From NCBI GenBank assembly GCA_018824925.1, contig JAHJFH010000235.1, forward strand, positions 1-12,065: a stretch of 12,065 nucleotides of DNA, read 5' to 3'. Shown piece by piece: positions 1 to 7,670 of this stretch. Made by a program: the position numbers and the translations under genes. The stretch comes from Thermoplasmatota archaeon (lineage in GTDB: Archaea; Thermoplasmatota; E2; DHVEG-1). Position 1 is the stretch's first letter. Each line of letters begins with the position of its first letter. Below the pieces are notes generated by a model, which saw only the letters and a program-made list of their open reading frames with translations, had not been told where the DNA came from and did no database searches.

Positions 1-79
1 CTGTTCCTTGGGCTAGACTATCTATACTTAATGTGCCCCTTATCTCTATGTTACCATCTTCAATTACCATTGCCTCCAT
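1..79 (-). other. Open frame running off the left edge, just after the propeller gene stop
   Basis: On the minus strand a frame different from the propeller gene stays open from about position 172 to the window edge. Its last part reads RDAEQMEAMVIEDGNIEIRG, then TLSIDSLAQGT, which looks protein-like. It could be the true continuation of the propeller protein after a one-base frameshift, or the start of a separate gene at the ATG at 79-77, four bases after that gene's TGA. No well-spaced Shine-Dalgarno precedes that ATG. The piece is too short and too close to the edge to name, and the frame could be open by chance. Confidence 0.3.
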
Positions 80-83
80 TTGT

Positions 84-1133
84 TCAGCATCCCGAACAAC
101 CAATAGATTTGCTGAATTCAACATTACCATTTGTTGCATCCAGACCAAAAATATTACCACTAAAATCTCCAATAATTACATCTTTAATTCCATCACTTGT
201 GATATCATCAATTTGTTCGAGCGCCCAGACTGACGAACCCGGGGTTGCAAAAGACCAGATTTCAGCCCCAGTATCACCATTTATACCTTTTGCATATCCG
301 ATCGTTTCAGCATTATTTGAGCACCCTGCTATCACATCTGGGTGTCCATCACCCGTAAAATCCTCTACACCAATAACAGAAAATACGGGTCCACCTAAAG
401 GTCGCTCCCATATAGAAATACCGGTTTCTCCATCAAGGCAATACACTCTCTTAGGTCCGGTATCAGATGAATCATCACCTGTTGCTGCCAAAACATCTAG
501 TATACCATCGCTATCATAGTCATAGCTTGAATTAACCATATACACCCAGCCTCCACTACCATATTCATGGGTGTCATGTGTCCATATCTCTGTTCCACTA
601 TCTCCTGAAATACAACGTATAAGTCGTGCACCCCATGCAGCACCGACTACGATGTCTTTATATCCATCACTATCTACATCATTGATTATATCTAGTCCAT
701 TTTGATTATAGACATCTCCTGAATATATATTATGTTCCCATAAAATACTGCCTGTTCCTATCGCACTTCCATCAAAACATCGGACATAATCATCTTCGGA
801 ACATACAATAACATCATCGATTCCATCATTATTTACATCAGGAATTGGTGCTATTGCTTTTGGACTAGGATCATATATCGTTAGTGTATATTGCCATATG
901 ATATCACCCAATTCGTAGTCATCGAAAAGAACCTGTTCATTTGAATAATAATTATTATATCCATTAGTATTAAGTATTCCTTGCAACTCATAATATATTT
1001 CAGCATTATTATCTGGAATTGTCATACCATCCGAGATAATATTTGTTTGATTTGATGTGGCGCTAATTGAGCCATATATGCTTAAAAATAGTATACAAGT
1101 ACATAGTGCGGTAATGTAGAGTTTTAGTTTCAT
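84..1133 (-). CDS. Secreted FG-GAP/PQQ-like beta-propeller repeat protein
   Basis: This 349-residue protein starts with a signal peptide (K2-K4, then a hydrophobic stretch to about residue 25) and is expected outside the cell. It carries five FG-GAP-type repeats about 50 residues apart. Each has an acidic loop of the D-x-x-x-D-G-x-x-D kind that can bind calcium, at residues 99-107, 152-160, 205-213, 258-266 and 310-318. Each loop is followed by a hydrophobic strand such as DVIIGDFSGNIFGLD, and most by a PQQ-like 'DGxTGxxIW' turn (for example 235-242 and 286-293). Such repeats fold into beta-propellers used for adhesion or ligand binding; no catalytic residues are visible. A GGGG motif 9 bases upstream supports the start. 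The protein ends abruptly at IGCSGC right after the fifth repeat, with no closing blade, so it may be frameshifted near 84-120. It is divergent from the plus-strand C25 peptidase and may act with the nearby secreted hydrolases. Confidence 0.8.
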   Translation of the reverse strand: MKLKLYITALCTCILFLSIYGSISATSNQTNIISDGMTIPDNNAEIYYELQGILNTNGYNNYYSNEQVLFDDYELGDIIWQYTLTIYDPSPKAIAPIPDVNNDGIDDVIVCSEDDYVRCFDGSAIGTGSILWEHNIYSGDVYNQNGLDIINDVDSDGYKDIVVGAAWGARLIRCISGDSGTEIWTHDTHEYGSGGWVYMVNSSYDYDSDGILDVLAATGDDSSDTGPKRVYCLDGETGISIWERPLGGPVFSVIGVEDFTGDGHPDVIAGCSNNAETIGYAKGINGDTGAEIWSFATPGSSVWALEQIDDITSDGIKDVIIGDFSGNIFGLDATNGNVEFSKSIGCSGC

Positions 1134-1142
1134 ATTTAGATT

Positions 1143-1146
1143 CCCC
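1143..1146 (-). promoter_or_regulatory. Shine-Dalgarno-like GGGG for the propeller gene
   Basis: The minus strand reads AGGGGAATCTAAAT directly before the ATG, with 9 bases between GGGG and the start. The minus-strand C25 peptidase has the same GGGGA motif at nearly the same spacing (8 bases), which makes chance less likely. Confidence 0.45.
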
Positions 1147-1170
1147 TATTACTCTTTAATAAGCTGAGGT

Positions 1171-1191
1171 ATTATATAAATCTTTTATAAT
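1171..1191. promoter_or_regulatory. Divergent TATA-box region
   Basis: The plus strand holds ATTATATAAAT (1171-1181) followed by TTTTATAAT (1182-1190). The first element is near-palindromic, so it also reads TTTATATAAT on the minus strand. On the minus strand, initiation about 26 bases away would fall near 1151 and give an 18-base leader containing the GGGG motif. On the plus strand, initiation would fall near 1202-1212, at or just before the ATG at 1211. One compact AT-rich site may therefore serve both the propeller gene and the C25 peptidase. No repressor operator is evident. Confidence 0.5.
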
Positions 1192-1210
1192 TAGATCAGA
1201 ACAAAACCAA

Positions 1211-3535
1211 ATGTTTTTAACCATTAATAATTATAATAACATAATGAAAAAAATCTTGGCAACCATTCTGATACTCACCCTTCTAACAATTCAGCTCTTG
1301 GTAACAACACCCCCTCCACTAACTGCAAAATCATCTCCAATCATACCATCCCCCATCAATACATATACTGAAAGAAAACCAATAGAAGACCTCATACTCA
1401 TCCCAGATACAGATCCCTATTTTGGCATCATCGGAGCAGCACTCGCCTGTTGGTATACCCCCTCAAACACATCTGGACTCATACCATTACTAATCCATCA
1501 TAACAACACACTACAACCCAACCAACAACGCTTCCTGCACCAATACCTCAACAGTACCTCAACTATCCTCTCCCTCGGAACAACTTGTACTACCAATTAC
1601 TCAGGAACAACATTACCCGGAAATCCCCCAGAAGTAGCAATAGCAGCAGCATATCATACATTCACACAAGCATCCACCGCACTACTTCTCCCGTATTCCC
1701 CCTCAAAATACCAACTAAACCTCCAAGCAAGCCCTATCGCTTCATATCACAACATTCCCCCATTACTCTATGCAAACAATACGGAGGAGATCAATATCAC
1801 CCTCCAAAACCTCAACATCACCACAGTAATCCTCATCGGAGGTATCAACCCGAACCTACAAAATATTCAGAAGATCCACCTCCCGACCGAACAAGCCATT
1901 CAAACCTATATCATCGACCTTATTTCCTCCAAGTTTGGAAAAATACACTACCTCACTATAACCAACCCAGCCGATACGATACCACCTATTACTCAAAACC
2001 ATAACAAAACAATCCAAACTGTTATGTTAGAAAATCAACAACTAACACTCCTTGGAAAGACAATAACTCTCTCAGGTACTGATACCTATCAACACATATT
2101 CAACCTACCAACTGGCCTCCAACAAATTCACGTAACCATCACTGCAACACCAAAAAAAACAATATGGTCATATCTCTTTTCCGATCATCCGATTCTATAC
2201 CTAACGCTACTTGATCCACATCAAAACACAGTTGCATACTCCTCAAGTTTTGCCAATCAACCACAACTAGCAGAAATCACAACCGTTGCCTATCATCATC
2301 CCGGGAATTATACAATAAAAATCAAGGCATATCATGGATTCAAGGGAGGATACTTCTCACTCCGAGGAATATCACGACTTAACGTAAAAATAACCATCAA
2401 CTGTAACATAACACAAAGGACATCAGCACATGACCCATTGATACCCAATCTTTCAATCCTTGCACCATATCTCACAGCAGCACATGGCGGCTTAATTCTT
2501 GCAAACAGTAGCTATTCATTAACCGATACACCGTATGCGGATCTTGCGATAGGAACCGCAGCTGGACCATGGTACTCAGAATCACTCCAAAATTATTCAA
2601 ACATGAAAGTCCGGCTTATTCTTTCACACCTCAATAAAACTCTAAACAACCTCGCTACCAATGGACTACTAGAGTCATTTCTCAATGGACCTGCCTGGCT
2701 AGCACTCCTTGGTGACTCAAATATGATTCCACAATATTATTATGGACCATCCCAACCAGGACTAACCGAAAAAGGACTACCCTCAGATAACCCCTATGGA
2801 TTAAATAATACATTATCTATCGGTCGAATCATTGGATGGAATATTTCCGACGTTTCAGTGCTTCTCTCACGCACCTTTTTCTATAAACACATTGTTGGAC
2901 AGCCATCAGATTCCTCATGGCATAATCGATTCAGCTTCATATTTGGTGAAGGATTCGGAGAAACCGGTGGACTGTTTCATCAGATACCCTATGCCCTGAA
3001 ATTACAAAAAAATGGTTTTGATGCACGCGTCTATGGAGACCTCAGAAACAGTCGACAACTAACTACTTTGTTAAAGGCTTATACTGGGGCTAACTATATC
3101 GAATATCTTGGTCATGGTGACTGGTTCTGGTATACCCCCTCATTATATGGTCTTGATTTCTATAACACAGCAATAGATGTGGCACATGTTCGAAATTGGA
3201 TATTCCCCAAACCAAGCCTTTATCTCAGTTCAGCTTGCCTCATGGGACGCATCGATGGTATCCCACCAACACAATCCATAGGACTTACTATGCTTCATGC
3301 AGGATGTAATGCCTTTATAGGTGCTACGCGAGAAACAGGATCTGAAGCAGGACTTGAAACTCTTGAAGATCATCTCATTTTTGATGATTGGAGTATCGGC
3401 GAAGCATTACGAGGAGAAAAAAAAATTGACCAAGAACTTCCAACCTATTACGTGAGAACATTATATGGTGATCCTGCATTTAACCCATATGACCCTATAC
3501 ATGGATTTAGTCCCCAGGGTCGTCCAATTGAATAA
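1211..3535 (+). CDS. Secreted gingipain-like (C25) cysteine peptidase with cell-wall-binding-repeat-like N-terminal region
   Basis: This is a predicted extracellular peptidase of 774 residues. A signal peptide lies at residues 12-40 (MKKILATILILTLL...). Residues 58-260 contain units resembling cell-wall-binding repeat 2, with stretches such as EVAIAAAYHTFTQASTALLL, NIPPLLYAN and TTVILIGG; a further similar stretch is APYLTAAHGGLILAN (418-432). Residues 277-392 look like a beta-sandwich pre-peptidase domain. The C25 catalytic pair is visible: His635 in YLGHGD and Cys676 in YLSSAC, followed by FIGATRE and YGDPAFNPYDP, typical of the family end. Many N-x-S/T sequons suggest surface glycosylation. 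There is no C-terminal membrane anchor, so attachment, if any, is probably through the N-terminal repeats. The ATG at 1244 gives a more classical signal peptide (MKKIL...) and is a real alternative; neither start has a Shine-Dalgarno, but promoter position suits a nearly leaderless transcript from 1211. The first half is strikingly C-rich and G-poor on the sense strand. Confidence 0.82.
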   Translation: MFLTINNYNNIMKKILATILILTLLTIQLLVTTPPPLTAKSSPIIPSPINTYTERKPIEDLILIPDTDPYFGIIGAALACWYTPSNTSGLIPLLIHHNNTLQPNQQRFLHQYLNSTSTILSLGTTCTTNYSGTTLPGNPPEVAIAAAYHTFTQASTALLLPYSPSKYQLNLQASPIASYHNIPPLLYANNTEEINITLQNLNITTVILIGGINPNLQNIQKIHLPTEQAIQTYIIDLISSKFGKIHYLTITNPADTIPPITQNHNKTIQTVMLENQQLTLLGKTITLSGTDTYQHIFNLPTGLQQIHVTITATPKKTIWSYLFSDHPILYLTLLDPHQNTVAYSSSFANQPQLAEITTVAYHHPGNYTIKIKAYHGFKGGYFSLRGISRLNVKITINCNITQRTSAHDPLIPNLSILAPYLTAAHGGLILANSSYSLTDTPYADLAIGTAAGPWYSESLQNYSNMKVRLILSHLNKTLNNLATNGLLESFLNGPAWLALLGDSNMIPQYYYGPSQPGLTEKGLPSDNPYGLNNTLSIGRIIGWNISDVSVLLSRTFFYKHIVGQPSDSSWHNRFSFIFGEGFGETGGLFHQIPYALKLQKNGFDARVYGDLRNSRQLTTLLKAYTGANYIEYLGHGDWFWYTPSLYGLDFYNTAIDVAHVRNWIFPKPSLYLSSACLMGRIDGIPPTQSIGLTMLHAGCNAFIGATRETGSEAGLETLEDHLIFDDWSIGEALRGEKKIDQELPTYYVRTLYGDPAFNPYDPIHGFSPQGRPIE

Positions 3536-3541
3536 ATCAAT

Positions 3542-3570
3542 CCCTTAAAAAAAATAAAGGGAAAGGGGTT
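3542..3570 (-). terminator. Terminator between convergent peptidase genes
   Basis: The 35-base gap between the two convergent genes contains, on the minus strand, a T tract (TTTATTTTTTTT, 3547-3558) 12 bases past the stop of the minus-strand peptidase. U-rich tracts are the usual archaeal termination signal. A 5-bp inverted repeat (CCCTT at 3542-3546, AAGGG at 3557-3561) encloses it. For the plus-strand gene only a weak GGGGTTTT (3565-3572) follows. Confidence 0.5.
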
Positions 3571-6015
3571 TTATCGAACAAGGATGAAAGGACCTATGAT
3601 AAAGGCTTGTATCTGTTCGGTTGTAGCAGGAGTATATTGAGCACTTGCATCAATAGTAATAGCAAGAGGACCAAGCCCAAAATAGCTCTGCTTGCAGGTT
3701 ATTGAAACGGTTTCATCGATATCTAAGGTGTCAATTGTGGCAAATTCTTGATCGGTGATAAGACCTAAGAAACCTCCTCGTACCATTATCGTCCATCGAA
3801 CTAACGCAGCATTTGCATCTCCAATGTTTGTAAGGGTAAACTGAATAGGGCCTATTCCGCTTGAGGGACTCGCAATAGTAAGTAGGGGTATGCCGACATT
3901 AAGAAGGAGTGGGTCAGACCATTCACTCATTGCTCCAAAGGGATCCTTTACCTTAACTTTTACTTCGTATGCTCCTCCACCATACCATGAATGATTCCCA
4001 ACTACGGGTATTCCAGATGGATAGGGGCCTTCCCAGTCTGTATTAATTCCGTCACCCCAATCCCATTTGTAATAGAGATCATCACTATCAGGGTCAGTGC
4101 CTACTGCAGTAAATTCATAGGTTGTTCCGACGGTACATTGTGTTGGTCCAGTGGGAGCTATTGGTTTTTCTGGTTGATTGTTTTGACTCATAATACCCAT
4201 GCCTAAACCAGGATTGCCCCATAGAGCCCCCCATTCAAAGGTCTCATATTTATTGTAGCTCCATAAGCCATAGGTGTACATATCCGTGAGTGCTTTCTGA
4301 TGTGCTTCTCCTTGTGAGTAATCAGTTGATGTGACGTAGGTGGTAAAATAGTAATCAAGGCTTTGACTTGAGCCGTCCATGGGGTCATTCCAACCAGGGC
4401 AGCCAAGTGCTACTTTTGTTGATCCTAGGAATCCAACACCACCTTTGTTTAACATGGCTTTTCCTATGTTGAGGTAATCAGTATCTGAGTTACTACAGGC
4501 ATCAGCAAAAATGATTGCCGGATAGTCATCGTTGAGGTTGTCGCAGGTTGCGGTGTCAACAAATGGTTGTGAGGGATAGTATTCATAACAGGCTGTAGGT
4601 GAGCCATGACCTGCCCAATTGACAAAAGCAAAAGTTCCTTGTGACCAATAACTTTGAACATTTGTATAATCAAGATTATTATCCATTGGATAGGTTGATT
4701 GACCTTGTTCATATAATCGAGTCTTAGTCCAATCGGTCATCCATGGTTGATCAATCTTAGTTTCCATAAGGACTGCATTGTCTGTGTCAGGCCAGAAAAA
4801 TGCTGCAAGAAGGAGAATATTTTTCTTAAAGTCTGGGTCATTGTTTTGTTCATAGGCTACAGATTTTTCACAGATGTGTTGGACGATTGCTGGATCACTC
4901 CAAGGTATTCGCCCGACATTAACTTCGCCATAGTAGTCAATGGGATCTGAGTTTTCTCCATATTGATGGTCGCTATCAGCATCCCACGATTGAGAATCAG
5001 GTAATGTTAGTTCTGCGTAATAAAAATCCGTTTCTGGAGAACCATATCCTAAGTTCTGCGCAGTGCGACGCATAGGTACATCATTGTAATCACCAACAAA
5101 AAGAACATCATGAATACCCCATGCAGAAGATGGGTAGTTTTCTCGCAGGAAATTCCGTATTTTTTCTTGAAGATCATATCCCGTGTATTGGGTATTGATA
5201 TCTGAGGTGGTAACTACTTGAACTGATTTTCCTTTTGATTGTTCCCAATTTTTTAAACTATTAACCGCTGAGGTTAAAGAATCTAATGTGATAATAACAT
5301 AATCATTAGCGCCTCGTGGTGAGGTTACAGGATACCAATTCATCGCTTCTTTGAAATTTAAAACAAAATCTTCAGCTCGTTGTGAAGCTCGTGGTGATGT
5401 TTCTTTAATGAATGTACCAGATTTAGGTAGTGAATAGTCAATATGAACATTTACTTCAGGGTAAAATAATATTGTTTGTGTTACAGGGTTATATCTTAAA
5501 GGATTTATGCGGACTTCCACAAGTTTGAATTCACGATATCCTGCTATACCTAAATACTCTCCAATTTCGGTTGGATAATGTTGGTTGAGGGCATATACTG
5601 ATTGATAATTTTGTTGATATGTTTGTTGGTGTTCTTCATAAATATTAGGATTTTCATTCCCAATCACTCGGGGTAATGGCGCAGGGGAGATTTTGTATGA
5701 TCCCTCAAGCTGCTGCGGATCTTCATATATAAATGATACGGATTGCACTGTTGACTCTGAAGGAACTGCAATGGTGAAGATTTTTGAGGGCAGATTTGGT
5801 TTCCCAGGTACTAAAAGTCGACCAAACTCATTAATAGCAAATGTATCCATGAACCCATCAATGGCATGTTGATAGGAGTTTATAGGTATTGATACATTCA
5901 GTTCTCCAGAATAGTCGGAGTTGGTCAAGGCAACTGTAGCATTAGTGCTTATCAAAGCAGTAATGATTACAAGAATAAGTGCGGTGGCTACCTTTGAGCT
6001 AAAATTTACATTCAT
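3571..6015 (-). CDS. Secreted gingipain-like (C25) cysteine peptidase with PKD and C-terminal Ig-like domain
   Basis: This is a predicted extracellular endopeptidase of 814 residues. A signal peptide covers about 1-30 (NVNFSSKVATALILVIITAL). Residues 35-200 match the propeptide region that C25 peptidases carry ahead of the catalytic part, ending in FYPEVNVHIDYS. The catalytic region spans about 235-610: DYVIITLDSLTSAVNSLKNW begins it, DVLFVGDYNDVPMR and GEVNVGRIPW are family-like strands, His470 sits in WAGHGS and Cys507 in FADACSN. A PKD domain follows at about 615-708 (YYKWDWGDG, GAYEVKVKVKD). The last 105 residues form an Ig-like module (FTLTNIGDANAALVRWTI, then FGLGPLAITIDA) ending in FIIGPFILVR; similar modules end secreted proteins of related archaea, from memory. 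All catalytic residues are present, so it should be active after propeptide removal. The start is backed by GGGG 8 bases upstream and a TATA box. It probably works with the adjacent C25 enzyme in degrading external protein. Confidence 0.9.
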   Translation of the reverse strand: MNVNFSSKVATALILVIITALISTNATVALTNSDYSGELNVSIPINSYQHAIDGFMDTFAINEFGRLLVPGKPNLPSKIFTIAVPSESTVQSVSFIYEDPQQLEGSYKISPAPLPRVIGNENPNIYEEHQQTYQQNYQSVYALNQHYPTEIGEYLGIAGYREFKLVEVRINPLRYNPVTQTILFYPEVNVHIDYSLPKSGTFIKETSPRASQRAEDFVLNFKEAMNWYPVTSPRGANDYVIITLDSLTSAVNSLKNWEQSKGKSVQVVTTSDINTQYTGYDLQEKIRNFLRENYPSSAWGIHDVLFVGDYNDVPMRRTAQNLGYGSPETDFYYAELTLPDSQSWDADSDHQYGENSDPIDYYGEVNVGRIPWSDPAIVQHICEKSVAYEQNNDPDFKKNILLLAAFFWPDTDNAVLMETKIDQPWMTDWTKTRLYEQGQSTYPMDNNLDYTNVQSYWSQGTFAFVNWAGHGSPTACYEYYPSQPFVDTATCDNLNDDYPAIIFADACSNSDTDYLNIGKAMLNKGGVGFLGSTKVALGCPGWNDPMDGSSQSLDYYFTTYVTSTDYSQGEAHQKALTDMYTYGLWSYNKYETFEWGALWGNPGLGMGIMSQNNQPEKPIAPTGPTQCTVGTTYEFTAVGTDPDSDDLYYKWDWGDGINTDWEGPYPSGIPVVGNHSWYGGGAYEVKVKVKDPFGAMSEWSDPLLLNVGIPLLTIASPSSGIGPIQFTLTNIGDANAALVRWTIMVRGGFLGLITDQEFATIDTLDIDETVSITCKQSYFGLGPLAITIDASAQYTPATTEQIQAFIIGPFILVR

Positions 6016-6023
6016 GTGGTTAT

Positions 6024-6060
6024 CCCCATTAATTATTAAGGATCTCCACTATATAAATTT
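6024..6060 (-). promoter_or_regulatory. TATA box and GGGG ribosome site of the PKD-bearing C25 peptidase
   Basis: On the minus strand AAATTTATAT (6060-6051) is a good archaeal TATA box. Initiation about 26 bases on would fall near 6029, leaving a leader of roughly 14 bases. That leader includes GGGGATAACCAC before the ATG, with GGGG at 6024-6027, 8 bases from the start. The layout copies that of the propeller gene. Confidence 0.5.
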
Positions 6061-6110
6061 CTCCCATAACAATTTCGAATATAGTCCATAAGATAAACAA
6101 GCATACTTGA

Positions 6111-7613
6111 CTATTTTTCGATGTAATTAATTTCTGAAAACGTGTTCAATACGGTGGTCAAAATATCAGGTGATGCATTTTTTAAAAAAACATCAAAAAA
6201 TGCTCGTTCAACAGAGATGGTAATATTGATCATGCGTTTTTGATCAATAGTTCCAAATCCTAATAATCTGGAGGGAGCGAGAGGTAAAAGATGATCAAGG
6301 AGAATACCTACATCGGTGAAACTATAATGTTGAGCACCCGTAATTCCGACTAAAAAAGCTTCATTAGTTAGGTTAGCCCAAATCAGATTTAGGGAGGTAT
6401 CATTCATAAATCGATCACCAGTAACCATCATTAAAAAGGGTGTAGATAAACCACCAGAAATCTCGTTTGCACTAAAAAATCCATCAAGAGTTAATCCTGC
6501 AGTAAATCGTGAATCTTCATAGCAACATATTGCCGTTCCACCACCGCCAAATGAATGACCATACATGCCAACGTGGGATAAATCAAATGTTCCTAGTACC
6601 TCAGGATTTGTATTATTCAGATCTGTAAGAAAATCTAGTACAAATTTGGCATCTTCAATGATGGCTCGACGCCCCATCTCAAGCCATGCTGCCTGTTCTT
6701 CTGGATCTGATGGAATTGATGACACTGTTATAGTCCGATTATCAGGAAAGACTGTAACACCTGCTATAAAAGGATGATTAATTGATGCGACAATATATCC
6801 ATTACTGACTAAATCCTCGATTAATGATGAATAAATTTGGTATACTCCATCATACCCATGTGAAAAAATGATCACTGGATAGGGGCCATGGGTTTTGTCG
6901 ATGGGGGGGTTCGTGCGTCCATGAAGTTGAATATATTTATAGGCGGTATTAGGAATAGTAATAAGTGGTATTGGCGAGCGTCCCTTAAGCCATTGAAAGG
7001 TTATTGTATCCATATAGTCTGCAAGTCCATAAGAAAAATTCTTTTTCTCAACTGGGTACCACAGTCGTAGCATCATTTCCCGATAGTCATCAGGATCTGC
7101 GGTAAAATTTTCAGGACGTGAAAGGTCAATAAGATGATGCTCATTTACCCCGATATTAAAGGGACCTGTCAACGGGTAGAGAAAAGAGGCATCATAATGG
7201 CTATATAGTTGAAATATGCCCTTTAATGGAGCCCATATGGTTGCTGAAATGGAACAAGGTTCGATGGTTAATTTACCAAAAAATGGTGATTTAGTACTAT
7301 CCTTATGAATACTTCCAAAGAGAAATCTCTGGGTAAAGATTCCTTCAATAAACTCTGAGTTGTTGGAATCGGTGTAATATGCGGTGAATATTCCTCGAAC
7401 ATTTGTCCGCCCTAGGGTTATAGTTCCCTGTATATTACTTTTTTCTGAGGTTAGGATATTAATGAGTTGCCCAGCAAAATGACCATCATACCAATCTGGA
7501 ATAGTGTGTCTTAATGAATTGTTATTTGTATCCTCTGTGGGAACTATCCACGCTGTGGATAGAGGTGATAAAATTATTAAAATATTTAGGATAATAGATA
7601 GGATATGCCGCAT
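6111..7613 (-). CDS. Secreted PAF-acetylhydrolase-type alpha/beta hydrolase with unidentified N-terminal domain
   Basis: This is a predicted exported esterase or lipase-like hydrolase of 500 residues. The signal peptide covers about 1-21. Residues 145-480 match the platelet-activating-factor acetylhydrolase family: RLWYPVEK (183-190), the oxyanion-region strand PVIIFSHGYDG (246-256), the nucleophile elbow GHSFGG with Ser354, LDGFF with Asp377, and GAQHYSFTD with His429. The full Ser-Asp-His triad is therefore present. The substrate cannot be read from sequence; short or oxidised acyl esters are typical of the family. Residues 40-140 form a separate glycine-rich, beta-strand-like region (GTITLGRTNVRGIF, IEGIFTQRFLFG, FFGKLTIEP, LKGIFQ) that I do not recognise. 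Several N-x-S/T sequons fit a surface glycoprotein. The gene stands alone, 57 bases after hdrA and 95 before the C25 peptidase, both on the same strand. GGAG 7 bases upstream supports the start. Confidence 0.82.
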   Translation of the reverse strand: MRHILSIILNILIILSPLSTAWIVPTEDTNNNSLRHTIPDWYDGHFAGQLINILTSEKSNIQGTITLGRTNVRGIFTAYYTDSNNSEFIEGIFTQRFLFGSIHKDSTKSPFFGKLTIEPCSISATIWAPLKGIFQLYSHYDASFLYPLTGPFNIGVNEHHLIDLSRPENFTADPDDYREMMLRLWYPVEKKNFSYGLADYMDTITFQWLKGRSPIPLITIPNTAYKYIQLHGRTNPPIDKTHGPYPVIIFSHGYDGVYQIYSSLIEDLVSNGYIVASINHPFIAGVTVFPDNRTITVSSIPSDPEEQAAWLEMGRRAIIEDAKFVLDFLTDLNNTNPEVLGTFDLSHVGMYGHSFGGGGTAICCYEDSRFTAGLTLDGFFSANEISGGLSTPFLMMVTGDRFMNDTSLNLIWANLTNEAFLVGITGAQHYSFTDVGILLDHLLPLAPSRLLGFGTIDQKRMINITISVERAFFDVFLKNASPDILTTVLNTFSEINYIEK

Positions 7614-7620
7614 GTTATAA

Positions 7621-7646
7621 CTCCAATCGGGTTTTATATAAATATT
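7621..7646 (-). promoter_or_regulatory. Promoter and ribosome site of the secreted hydrolase gene
   Basis: The minus strand shows AATATTTATATAAAAC (7646-7631), a strong TATA-like element, and GGAG at 7621-7624, 7 bases before the ATG. The two signals disagree: a TATA box centred near 7638 would start transcription close to the ATG and lose the GGAG. Either a more upstream part of the AT stretch is the real TATA box or the message is nearly leaderless. The promoter shows that the hydrolase need not depend on hdr operon readthrough. Confidence 0.4.
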
Positions 7647-7670
7647 AATATCAATTCAGGTATAATAAAG

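Noticed and set aside
84..86. TGA read as selenocysteine or by readthrough in the propeller gene
   Set aside because: The same frame meets another TGA ten codons later and then a TAA, and no conserved Sec context is present. A frameshift or a true end is more likely.
31..519. Plus-strand open frame of 162 codons opposite the propeller gene
   Set aside because: It lies antisense to the FG-GAP repeats, has a low-complexity P/S/L-rich product without motifs, and no promoter or ribosome site.
1585..2004. Plus-strand open frame of 139 codons inside the C25 peptidase gene
   Set aside because: It is an out-of-frame shadow kept open by the C-rich, stop-poor composition; the product has no recognisable pattern.
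6016..6110. Small RNA or riboswitch in the spacer between the hydrolase and the PKD-bearing peptidase
   Set aside because: The 95 bases hold the TATA box and leader of the peptidase gene; I see no stable hairpin or tRNA-like fold.
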